Shown here: in pieces, positions 21,187 through 27,011 of the stretch
Layout: each line of letters opens with the position of its first letter
How positions within the stretch are numbered: the stretch's first letter is position 1
Made by a program: the position numbers and the translations under genes
From: a virus
Direction: 5' to 3' (one strand)
Virus record (IMG/VR): IMGVR_UViG_3300020474_000084
Location: 1 to 27,011 of that record
Length of the DNA stretch: 27,011 nt
The notes under the pieces: generated by a model
What the model was told of the DNA's origin: nothing
What the model saw: only the letters and a program-made list of their open reading frames with translations
Database searches by the model: none

Positions 21187-21306
21187 CTATTTTGATTTCA
21201 CGCATTTGTCCTTGCCATTTTTAGTACCCGCATATGAGTATCCTTTCCAGCAAGCTTTACCATCAGCGCCTTTAATTTTTTTGGTTGCCTTTTTTTTTGT
21301 TGGCAT
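21187..21306 (-). CDS. 39-residue Lys-rich protein with two cysteines
   Basis: ATG 21306, TAG 21187. The protein begins MPTKKKATKKIKGADG and continues with KACWKGYSYAGTKNGKDKC, so a basic N-terminus precedes a compact CW-GY-YAGT-NGKDKC motif with two cysteines. I recognise this GKACWKGY(x)YAGTxNGKDKC pattern as recurrent in cyanophage genomes near photosynthesis genes; its function is unknown. Small size, paired Cys and aromatic residues could mean a tiny metal- or nucleic-acid-binding fold. It overlaps the previous stop as TAATG. Confidence 0.7.
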   Translation of the reverse strand: MPTKKKATKKIKGADGKACWKGYSYAGTKNGKDKCVKSK

Positions 21307-21368
21307 TACTTCTTCTTAGTAGGAGGACGACCTTTCTTCGTGCCGTATGTTCCTTTACCTTGTGGCAT
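21306..21368 (-). CDS. 20-residue basic peptide between hli and 39-residue gene
   Basis: ATG 21368, TAA 21306, giving MPQGKGTYGTKKGRPPTKKK. Both ends overlap neighbouring genes as TAATG, so the peptide frame is held in a translation-coupled chain hli, 20-residue peptide, 39-residue protein. The sequence has the GTYG-K-GRPPKKK pattern seen in small cyanophage proteins and resembles an AT-hook-like GRPP core, suggesting nucleic-acid binding, though this is inference. It is too short for standard gene finders. Confidence 0.65.
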   Translation of the reverse strand: MPQGKGTYGTKKGRPPTKKK

Positions 21369-21538
21369 TACCAGACTCCAGGGATAAGTTGACCAGTCAG
21401 TGCATAAGCACCTAGTGCTGCGATCACACCCAGCATTGCTAGGCGACCGTTCAGCTTCTCAGCATTTTCGTTATGGTTCACAGCGTTTTCTTGGATGTAC
21501 ATTTGCGGTTCTTTAGGCCATACTTGTGTATCGTTCAT
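21368..21538 (-). CDS. hli: high-light-inducible protein
   Basis: A 56-residue single-helix chlorophyll-binding-type protein. The C-terminal core AEKLNGRLAMLGVIAALGAY, then ALTGQLIPG, is the Hli signature: E-x-x-N-G-R-x-A-M-x-G provides the chlorophyll ligand Glu and Asn and a charge pair, followed by one TM helix. The protein would go to thylakoid membranes and protect photosystems from excess light, supporting PSII together with phage D1. It is coupled by TAATG junctions to the beta-barrel gene upstream and the 20-residue peptide downstream. Confidence 0.95.
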   Translation of the reverse strand: MNDTQVWPKEPQMYIQENAVNHNENAEKLNGRLAMLGVIAALGAYALTGQLIPGVW

Positions 21539-21882
21539 TAGAAAGAATATTTAAGTCCAGCCTTTGTTGCGTAGGAAGTATTGTAATCCCCAGTCATGAA
21601 TGACACCTCTCCATAAAGATCTAGGCGATCGCTTAGAGCTGTAGTACCGCCCAACTTGCCGGAAAGTTCCAGCTCAGATTCTGCACCATCACTAAGGACA
21701 ATGGCAGGACCAGCTTGGATATACCAGTTGTCACCTTCGTATCCAACATGGTTATCAATTACACTTCCGGAATAATCATTTCCAGTGTAACCAGAGTTGG
21801 CTTCTACATTGACGTATGGTCCAGCAAGTACCGGATTTGCAACCAGCAAAGTGGCAGGGAGGAGTGCAATAATTTTTTTCAT
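21538..21882 (-). CDS. secreted beta-barrel-like outer membrane protein
   Basis: A 114-residue protein with a strong signal peptide, MKKIIALLPATLLVANPVLA|GPY, followed by alternating hydrophobic/polar strands (YVNVEANSG, WYIQAGPAIVL, ESELELSGKLGG, LDLYGEVSFMTG, TKAGLKYSF) and a C-terminal Phe, the signal recognised by the outer membrane barrel-assembly machinery. I chose ATG 21882 over 21933 because the longer form adds a non-signal extension and overlaps the scaffold gene. It probably forms a small barrel in the outer membrane or acts in the periplasm. An exported host-envelope protein coupled to hli is unusual for a phage head-gene region. Function unknown. Confidence 0.75.
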   Translation of the reverse strand: MKKIIALLPATLLVANPVLAGPYVNVEANSGYTGNDYSGSVIDNHVGYEGDNWYIQAGPAIVLSDGAESELELSGKLGGTTALSDRLDLYGEVSFMTGDYNTSYATKAGLKYSF

Positions 21883-21904
21883 TGTAATAGTTAAGGTTAA
21901 TAAT

Positions 21905-22651
21905 TTAAAATAAGTTTGTGTTTGAGCGTTCAAGCTTGGCCATTACTTCTTGGCGGTAAGCAGGGTCTCGGTCATACCTTGGGTCTTGCATTGCGCTAAC
22001 AACCTCGGCTTGACTTTTATATCCCCTTGTTGTTTCGGTTGGAGCCTTACCTTGTACAAGCTTGCCCTCTACTCCAACCGAGTCACCGTATTTATACGAT
22101 AACGCTTGGATTGCAAAGTATGCAGCATTAACATCACCTGAACCAATGACTGAATCAAACATGTCAATTTCTTGATCGTTCATATTTTCATTAGCCCATT
22201 GCATAAGCTGTGAATACTGCTCTTCACCACCAACACTTCCTTTCAAGGCTTCAGCTTCCTCGTCACTAAGTGATGAGTTGGATGTACTATTTCGATATTC
22301 AAGATACATCTTTGCGAGTTCAGCCGGATCTGATTCAGATAGTTCTTTCAATGTATCCTCATCAAATTCATCGTTTTGGGATTGCTCCCAAAGTCGATCA
22401 AATAATGATTCTACTGTTTCATCTGTCTCTTCTTGTTCCTCTTCCTCTTCAGATTCTTCTTTGTCTTCACCAAGTTTTTTCTGAAGTTCAATATAAGCTG
22501 CTTCTAATTCTTCAGCATTCTTATATTTTCCAGCGAGCATAGTGTTTTGCTCTTCGGCCATTTCCTGGCCAATTGCAAGCGACTCTTGCTCATCTGCATT
22601 AAGTTCTCCCTGTGGATTTTCATCAGAGAGCATTGACATTACTTCTGCCAT
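21905..22651 (-). CDS. capsid assembly scaffolding protein
   Basis: A 248-residue, highly acidic and helical protein (T7 gp9 is 307). Visible are an N-terminal Glu/Gln-rich region (NADEQESLAIGQEMAEEQNT), the AGKYKNAEELEAAYIELQKKL motif widespread in T7-like scaffolds, a long Glu run, and a basic C-terminal part (YRQEVMAKLERSNTNLF) that would contact the capsid protein. It directs procapsid assembly and leaves before packaging. It lies between the portal and the auxiliary cassette; in T7 it would be followed directly by the capsid gene. Confidence 0.87.
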   Translation of the reverse strand: MAEVMSMLSDENPQGELNADEQESLAIGQEMAEEQNTMLAGKYKNAEELEAAYIELQKKLGEDKEESEEEEEQEETDETVESLFDRLWEQSQNDEFDEDTLKELSESDPAELAKMYLEYRNSTSNSSLSDEEAEALKGSVGGEEQYSQLMQWANENMNDQEIDMFDSVIGSGDVNAAYFAIQALSYKYGDSVGVEGKLVQGKAPTETTRGYKSQAEVVSAMQDPRYDRDPAYRQEVMAKLERSNTNLF

Positions 22652-22656
22652 TTAAA

Positions 22657-24213
22657 TTATTCGATTGGTGGTTGTTGTGATAGTTCAGGGTTTTTAGATG
22701 GATCCATCATTGGTGTCTTCATTGCATCAACTTCCATCTGAGCTGCCTGCATCTGCATATCTTGCTGTTGCATTGCAGCTTGTTCTTGCTGTACTTCTTG
22801 CATTGAACGTACAAGATTAAGTATGTCAATGCCTTGTGCTGCAGCCAATCGTTTAATGACTTCATCAGTATTGATAAAGTTTGCGATAGCTTCTGGCCCA
22901 AGTGTTTGAGCAAGAATTGTAAGGAATTGACTTAGGCTCTCACGATCCTGTCCACGTCCTAATGCATTGATGCCAGCAATAATAGTTGGCTTGACAATTT
23001 TCTTAGGAATTTTAGGGATGTCACCATTCCTTTGTGCATCACTTAATTTCTTATTGAGGTATGGAACAAGGAAGTCAACAGTCAGTAGTGAGAATAAACC
23101 ACCTAGCTGTTGCTCTAGTTCCATCTGTGTCATCCGTACTTCTTCCGCTGTTGTGCGTTCAGATTGCCTGATGTTCAGAATAAGGAATGCATCACTGATA
23201 CGTTGCGATAACGTACCAACCATTTCATATGCCGTACGAAAGTCAGCTGTCTTGCCTACCTGAATAACACCAATGTCATCAGGTCTGCCTTGAATGATTG
23301 CTCCATTCCCAGCTGCTGCCAGCGTGGAAGGCTTTGTTGTACTTGACGGGCTTACAGTAAAGACAACCTTAGCTGCCGCTGCAGAGCCCTCTACCAATGC
23401 TTGAGATAAACCCTCAAGAGATTTAAGGTCGCCAATAAATTGACCAACCCTACCGCGCCCGTAGGCTTCACCATCAACAGTATTGAACCTCAATGGAATC
23501 CATGGATTTACATCGATAGGTGCTTTACCTTGTGAGCCTTTGACTACCTTTCCGTTGACTTCCTGATGCCAAATGAATCGGTTGTTGTCTCGCTTGATAT
23601 GCGTATAGACATCAACATCATCATCATAGACACCATCATCATCAACACGGTTTGGCTCTAGTTGTTCTTTAGGTAACTGAGTTTCAATCAGATCCTTTGC
23701 TACTCTTTCCTTTGTGACTATTTCAATCACTTGACCGTTTCCATCCCGATCCACTACGTAGCGGTTCAGAGGATATACCTTTAAGCCATGCTTACTCATG
23801 AACACCAGCGCGTTACCTGCCACAACTAAGTGGAGCAGTGCCTGATGTACAGCTACACGATCATCTGATGCAGAAATAGATTCCAGAATAATTCTTTCAA
23901 CCTTGGCAAATGCCAGGTCTAATTCTGATTTCATTTCCGGTGCAAAGTTTTGACCGAGTTGACTTTCGTCTAGCTGTAGCTTGAAGAAACTTGTTTGTAC
24001 AGGTAGCAAAGCAAGCATAAGTTTACTTGCTAAAGTGACACACGCCTTGGCACCGACCGATTGGTAAGGTGTCTTCAAACGTTTCATACCTGAGACATGT
24101 TCTTCATGTCCTTGAATTAAATATGGCAAGGTAAGCTCTGATGCTTGCCGTGCTTCTTCTAGAAATTGAGAACGATCGCTTGATAAATAATCATACCTAG
24201 TTCGTGCGCTCAT
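22657..24213 (-). CDS. portal (head-tail connector) protein, T7 gp8-like
   Basis: A 518-residue protein (T7 gp8 is 536). The N-terminus has RTRYDYLSSDRSQFLEEARQ, then ASELTLPYLI, and continues with TPYQSVGAKACVTLASKLML, ALLPVQTSFFKLQL, all matching the T7-type collar/portal family; FILNIRQSERTTAEEVRMTQ, then LEQQLGGLFSLL is the conserved C-terminal signature. The end is Gln/Met-rich (EQAAMQQQDMQMQAAQM). Twelve copies form the ring at one capsid vertex, through which DNA is packaged. It follows the 149-residue gene by two bases. Confidence 0.93.
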   Translation of the reverse strand: MSARTRYDYLSSDRSQFLEEARQASELTLPYLIQGHEEHVSGMKRLKTPYQSVGAKACVTLASKLMLALLPVQTSFFKLQLDESQLGQNFAPEMKSELDLAFAKVERIILESISASDDRVAVHQALLHLVVAGNALVFMSKHGLKVYPLNRYVVDRDGNGQVIEIVTKERVAKDLIETQLPKEQLEPNRVDDDGVYDDDVDVYTHIKRDNNRFIWHQEVNGKVVKGSQGKAPIDVNPWIPLRFNTVDGEAYGRGRVGQFIGDLKSLEGLSQALVEGSAAAAKVVFTVSPSSTTKPSTLAAAGNGAIIQGRPDDIGVIQVGKTADFRTAYEMVGTLSQRISDAFLILNIRQSERTTAEEVRMTQMELEQQLGGLFSLLTVDFLVPYLNKKLSDAQRNGDIPKIPKKIVKPTIIAGINALGRGQDRESLSQFLTILAQTLGPEAIANFINTDEVIKRLAAAQGIDILNLVRSMQEVQQEQAAMQQQDMQMQAAQMEVDAMKTPMMDPSKNPELSQQPPIE

Positions 24214-24215
24214 TA

Positions 24216-24665
24216 TTAAAGATTAATTGCTGTACTTCTAATACCTTGGATTCGTTGACCCCTTCGTTTAAAGGCATCTTTCTTTTTACTTGCACTACTA
24301 TTTTGACCAGCAAATCTAATACCCATGACACGATTCCTTTCTAGTGGTTTGAAAGGTTTGCTTCGCATGTCACGTAGGCTATCTTCTAAGCTTCTCAGGT
24401 TATCTGCATACTTACCTTCTGATGCTGATATGCGTTGTCTAAATTCGTGACTCAGTTGACTGAGAGCATCTCCATAATCAAACTCTCTTTTCTCTGGTGT
24501 AGCAGCTCTGATCTGACGAATATCATTTTGAGTATCAATGTCTTGAATGCCAATCCTTTTAGCAATACTAGTTGCCTGATTGATTTGCATTAAATCATTT
24601 CGGCTATCAATGTTTTGGATGCCAAGTAACTTAGCAATACGTCTTTGTTCTGCTGTTACATTCAT
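24216..24665 (-). CDS. 149-residue protein in T7 gp7.3 position, with internal repeat
   Basis: The protein contains two tandem copies of a 23-residue unit: AKLLGIQNIDSRNDLMQINQ and AKRIGIQDIDTQNDIRQIRA, both followed by (A)T. The middle is helical and charged, and the end is basic and Gly/Arg-rich (KKKDAFKRRGQRIQGIRS) finishing AINL. T7 gp7.3, a virion protein needed for tail-fibre attachment encoded just before the portal gene, also ends in a basic tail with GINI, so position and C-terminus suggest an analogue. The homology is weak and is an inference. It abuts the 60-residue gene (stop then ATG). Confidence 0.65.
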   Translation of the reverse strand: MNVTAEQRRIAKLLGIQNIDSRNDLMQINQATSIAKRIGIQDIDTQNDIRQIRAATPEKREFDYGDALSQLSHEFRQRISASEGKYADNLRSLEDSLRDMRSKPFKPLERNRVMGIRFAGQNSSASKKKDAFKRRGQRIQGIRSTAINL

Positions 24666-24848
24666 TTAATTTTCCTCCATATAACGGATGATCCATTCAA
24701 CAACACTACGCTGACCGGATCGATACATAATTTTTTCCATTGAATCATCTGGTGTGGGTGTAGTGGGTGGGAAAGTTTCTTCTAATTGATGTGTTAAACC
24801 ACGGGCTTGCATGCCTACGGTCTCAAGCATACTGAGGGAGGTTGACAT
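24666..24848 (-). CDS. 60-residue protein before the gp7.3-like gene, unknown function
   Basis: Begins MSTSLSMLETVGMQARGLTH and ends GQRSVVEWIIRYMEEN. Pattern QARGLxHQLEE...IMYRxGQRSVVEWI is recurrent in cyanopodoviruses between RNR and portal genes. The ATG at 24848 overlaps the end of the RNR beta gene by 26 bases; an internal ATG at 24830 would leave only an 8-base overlap and is equally plausible. Soluble, probably helical. No known function. Confidence 0.68.
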   Translation of the reverse strand: MSTSLSMLETVGMQARGLTHQLEETFPPTTPTPDDSMEKIMYRSGQRSVVEWIIRYMEEN

Positions 24849-25542
24849 TACTATGTTCGAAGAATGCTGGCATCCGTGCTGACTTAGTAAAGGAAAGCTC
24901 AGGAGCTTTGCCTTGATACATCAGGTTGTCACTAGAATCCAGCCAAAATTTTTTGTCTAAATATTTATCGGTATTACTACCAAGTGGTTGCATCACCCAA
25001 TTGATTGTTGCCTTACGTAGTTTGTCTAGGCTTGGAGAGATCTCCAGTCCTAGTTCTCTACATACAATTGAATTTGATGCAACGTGGATCTGTTCATCTC
25101 TGGAAATATCAGCACTTACGGTACGCATTCCAGGGTCACCATTAGCGCGCAGCAATGGTAAAAGAACGAAGAACACTGCACGCTCGGCAACCATCGCTTT
25201 GAGGATCGTATGATCCGGATGCGCTGTCCAAGCATCACGTAGCCGTAACGCTTCAGCCTCAGCTTTTGGATCAGTCCCGTAAGCATTGGCAATGTAACCA
25301 AGTGCCAGGTCGTGGTTCTGTTCGTCTTTGACGTTTGACTCCAGTAGTTCCCGCGATAACTCTGGTACGTCGGAAGCCAATCCATCACGGATAAAATCTC
25401 CCACAGGTAGTTCCATGTGTCGCAAAGCAAGGGCACGGAGTAATGTCTCGTGTGCTCCTTCCTTGCATGTACCAGCAGTTGTCTGTACTGGTGTCCATTT
25501 TCTCTTTCTGTTTAATAATTTCTGATAAGGATTTAGTCTCAT
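24823..25542 (-). CDS. nrdB: ribonucleotide reductase class I-type beta subunit, radical Tyr missing
   Basis: A 239-residue ferritin-like protein, much shorter than E. coli NrdB (376). Start chosen at ATG 25542, which overlaps the alpha stop as ATGA; a TTG at 25551 would add three residues. Metal ligands fit the class I pattern: E44 (HMELPVG), E74 and H77 (KDEQNHD), E120 (AERAVFF), E150 and H153 (RDEQIHV). The position equivalent to the radical Tyr122 of E. coli is Leu81 (EQNHDLALG), so no tyrosyl radical is possible and a metal-based oxidant is likely. It pairs with the adjacent alpha subunit to make deoxynucleotides for phage DNA. This gene type has often been left unannotated in cyanopodoviruses. 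Confidence 0.8.
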   Translation of the reverse strand: MRLNPYQKLLNRKRKWTPVQTTAGTCKEGAHETLLRALALRHMELPVGDFIRDGLASDVPELSRELLESNVKDEQNHDLALGYIANAYGTDPKAEAEALRLRDAWTAHPDHTILKAMVAERAVFFVLLPLLRANGDPGMRTVSADISRDEQIHVASNSIVCRELGLEISPSLDKLRKATINWVMQPLGSNTDKYLDKKFWLDSSDNLMYQGKAPELSFTKSARMPAFFEHSNVNLPQYA

Positions 25543-26918
25543 TCTTGGCAATCACATTGAAGTTCTTCATTTAAAATGTCCTCTAAATAGCTGTCCACTT
25601 CTGACTCATCTAATGCCGCATATGCATTTGACTTATCTTGTGTATCCGGCATCACTTGAAGCGAGTAATAGAGGCTAGTTTGCGGGGACCGTAGCCACTC
25701 TTCCACGAATTCATTGTCGTAGGTTACAACGTCACTCCAAGAGTTAAAGCTATATCCATGAAGAAGCCCTGTGCTATCGAGCAATGTCATCAGTCCATCA
25801 GCGACTGCCTTATAGGCATCCCAACCAACTTCTGATGCAATCTCAACATCACCGTAATTATATGTTTGTACACCGAACGTGCCGCTATCACGGTCCACAG
25901 TACGACTGATAGGTGGTGCAATCTCAGGGGTAGATGTGAAGCCATCGAGATCTTTTGATCTGTAGCTACACGATGCAGTAGGGGCAATTGCAAACGCCCT
26001 ATCCATCTTGTGTGACCTAGCAACACGTGCTGCAAGGTTGATACCTAGCTTTAGTTGTACGGCAAGTTCGTAGGCTGGTGTACGAATTACTTCACCACTG
26101 TTCAGGCAACGAAGTCCTTCACCAAACTGTTCATAAGTTACGCCGTACCGCCGTAGGAGATTTGCGAGTCCAAGCATTCCAAGTCCAACTTGTCTGTCTG
26201 TTTCACTTGGGAGATATTCTCCTGAATCGCCAACGCCAGTTCGACCATGGAGTTCGCACAATTGCTGCATCCCTTCAGCGAAAGCTCTTGGAATGTCGTC
26301 AAATTCACAGGCAGAGAGAGCGATATGCTGCAAGAGACAGGTGCCTCTGCTTGGCAAATACACTTCAGTGCATACGTTACCGCGGATTCTTTTTCCATTT
26401 TTGTCATACTTAACTTTGTTTAGCCAGATGTCCCCGGACTTAATTCCGTGAAGCAATTGTTCTTTGAATGTACATTCTTTCCACCATTCATCTGTGATGT
26501 TGATGCATCGTTTAATCCACGGCAACTCTGATCGTGATGCATTAATGAACTCAAGAGCATCACGATGCCGGAGATCTAGGTGGCACACTATCGCACCATT
26601 ACGGTATGTGCCGCCCCTCCTCAATATTTCATTTAAGGTGCTGTAGATTTTGGCAAATGAAACTGGTCCGCTTGCAACGAGCTTGTCATTTCCTTTAATT
26701 GATTCAGTTCCTTTGGGTCGCAACTCCGACAAGTGGATCGCGCAACCTGCTCCATTTCGTAAAGCATGAGAAGCAAATCTCCAGCTTGCTTCAATTCCAT
26801 TTGGTCCCTCCATTGTGTCATCGCACAGGAAAACTGTGCAGCTAACTGGAAGCCTTGACTCAGGATTATCGAGCCAAGATTGTACACGTCCAGTACGTGC
26901 AATGTAAGAGGTGGTCAT
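25539..26918 (-). CDS. nrdA: ribonucleotide reductase catalytic subunit, class I-like, short
   Basis: A 459-residue catalytic subunit lacking the N-terminal ATP-cone and about 200 residues of usual NrdA. Catalytic residues are present: C27 (VSCTVFLC; E. coli C225), N181, C183, E185 (NVCTEV; N437, C439, E441) and C194 (TCLLQHIALS; C462). Y417-Y418 (SLYYSL) match the radical-transfer pair Y730-Y731 (LYYQ), which class II enzymes do not need, and C455, C457 (CDC) at the C-terminus match the reductant cysteines. APTASCSYRS resembles the PTAST loop. These features argue for class I rather than the class II label often given to cyanopodovirus enzymes. It converts NDPs to dNDPs. ATGA overlap links it to the beta gene. 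Absence of the ATP-cone suggests loss of dATP inhibition. Confidence 0.9.
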   Translation of the reverse strand: MTTSYIARTGRVQSWLDNPESRLPVSCTVFLCDDTMEGPNGIEASWRFASHALRNGAGCAIHLSELRPKGTESIKGNDKLVASGPVSFAKIYSTLNEILRRGGTYRNGAIVCHLDLRHRDALEFINASRSELPWIKRCINITDEWWKECTFKEQLLHGIKSGDIWLNKVKYDKNGKRIRGNVCTEVYLPSRGTCLLQHIALSACEFDDIPRAFAEGMQQLCELHGRTGVGDSGEYLPSETDRQVGLGMLGLANLLRRYGVTYEQFGEGLRCLNSGEVIRTPAYELAVQLKLGINLAARVARSHKMDRAFAIAPTASCSYRSKDLDGFTSTPEIAPPISRTVDRDSGTFGVQTYNYGDVEIASEVGWDAYKAVADGLMTLLDSTGLLHGYSFNSWSDVVTYDNEFVEEWLRSPQTSLYYSLQVMPDTQDKSNAYAALDESEVDSYLEDILNEELQCDCQE

Positions 26919-26921
26919 TAG

Positions 26922-27011
26922 TTAAATAAGATCAGTAAGTGTTGGTTCTTTATAGTTAGGTCCCTTTAGAACCTTGCCATCAGCTCTGTAGATGGGCTTA
27001 CCGTCTTCTCC
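26922..27011 (-). CDS. 3' end of an unidentified gene (partial)
   Basis: From the window edge an open frame runs 29 residues, GEDGKPIYRADGKVLKGPNY then KEPTLTDLI, to TAA at 26924-26922, three bases before the ATG of the RNR alpha gene. The segment has ordinary coding character with short GKPIY/GKVLKG repeats, and the spacing fits the compact gene arrangement here. In T7-like cyanophages DNA replication genes precede RNR, so this may be the tail of such a protein, but the piece is too short to identify. Confidence 0.6.
   Translation of the reverse strand, partial: GEDGKPIYRADGKVLKGPNYKEPTLTDLI

Overview
This window looks like part of the genome of a T7-like marine cyanophage (a cyanopodovirus infecting Synechococcus or Prochlorococcus). 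The evidence is a T7-ordered set of virion genes (portal, scaffold, capsid, tail tubular A and B, three internal core proteins, tail fibre, small terminase) combined with the cyanobacterial photosynthesis genes psbA (photosystem II D1) and hli (high-light-inducible protein), and a phage ribonucleotide reductase. Every convincing gene is on the minus strand, so the transcription order runs from high to low coordinates. Genes are tightly packed: several junctions are TAATG or ATGA overlaps, and the longest gene-free stretch is about 150 bases.

In transcription order, 27011-24823 holds the 3' end of an unidentified gene and a class I-type ribonucleotide reductase pair (alpha and a short beta that appears to lack the radical tyrosine). 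Positions 24848-24216 hold two small genes at the place of the T7 6.5-7.3 genes. Positions 24213-21905 encode the portal and scaffold. Then comes an auxiliary cassette (21882-19673) between scaffold and capsid genes: a secreted beta-barrel-like protein, hli, two tiny basic proteins, psbA, a 61-residue basic protein, and a structured RNA matching the Downstream-peptide (glutamine riboswitch) class followed by its 19-residue YRG peptide gene. The major capsid gene (19518-18370) has a leader with repeated hairpins and is followed by a strong intrinsic terminator with a UUCG loop, at the place of T7 T-phi.

Positions 18320-6996 carry tail tubular A and B and three internal core (ejectosome) proteins. 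The second core protein ends in a lambda-R-like lytic transglycosylase domain. Positions 6989-2936 carry the fibre and adhesin-like genes: an 826-residue fibre with 25 Ala/Asn/Thr heptads and a duplicated distal module, a 112-residue protein, a polyglycine protein and a 123-residue tail-associated protein. Positions 2898-780 hold small membrane-associated, exported or uncharacterised proteins where T7 keeps its lysis genes. The last 800 bases hold small packaging-region genes (a GTG-start 53-residue protein, small terminase, a basic protein) and the start of an HNH endonuclease. No DNA polymerase, RNA polymerase, large terminase or integrase is in the window.

The most interesting items are the riboswitch-peptide unit, the paired hairpins ahead of the capsid gene, the auxiliary cassette inside the head-gene module, the beta-barrel gene, the RNR pair, and the pair of overlapping exported genes of which one has no ordinary start codon.
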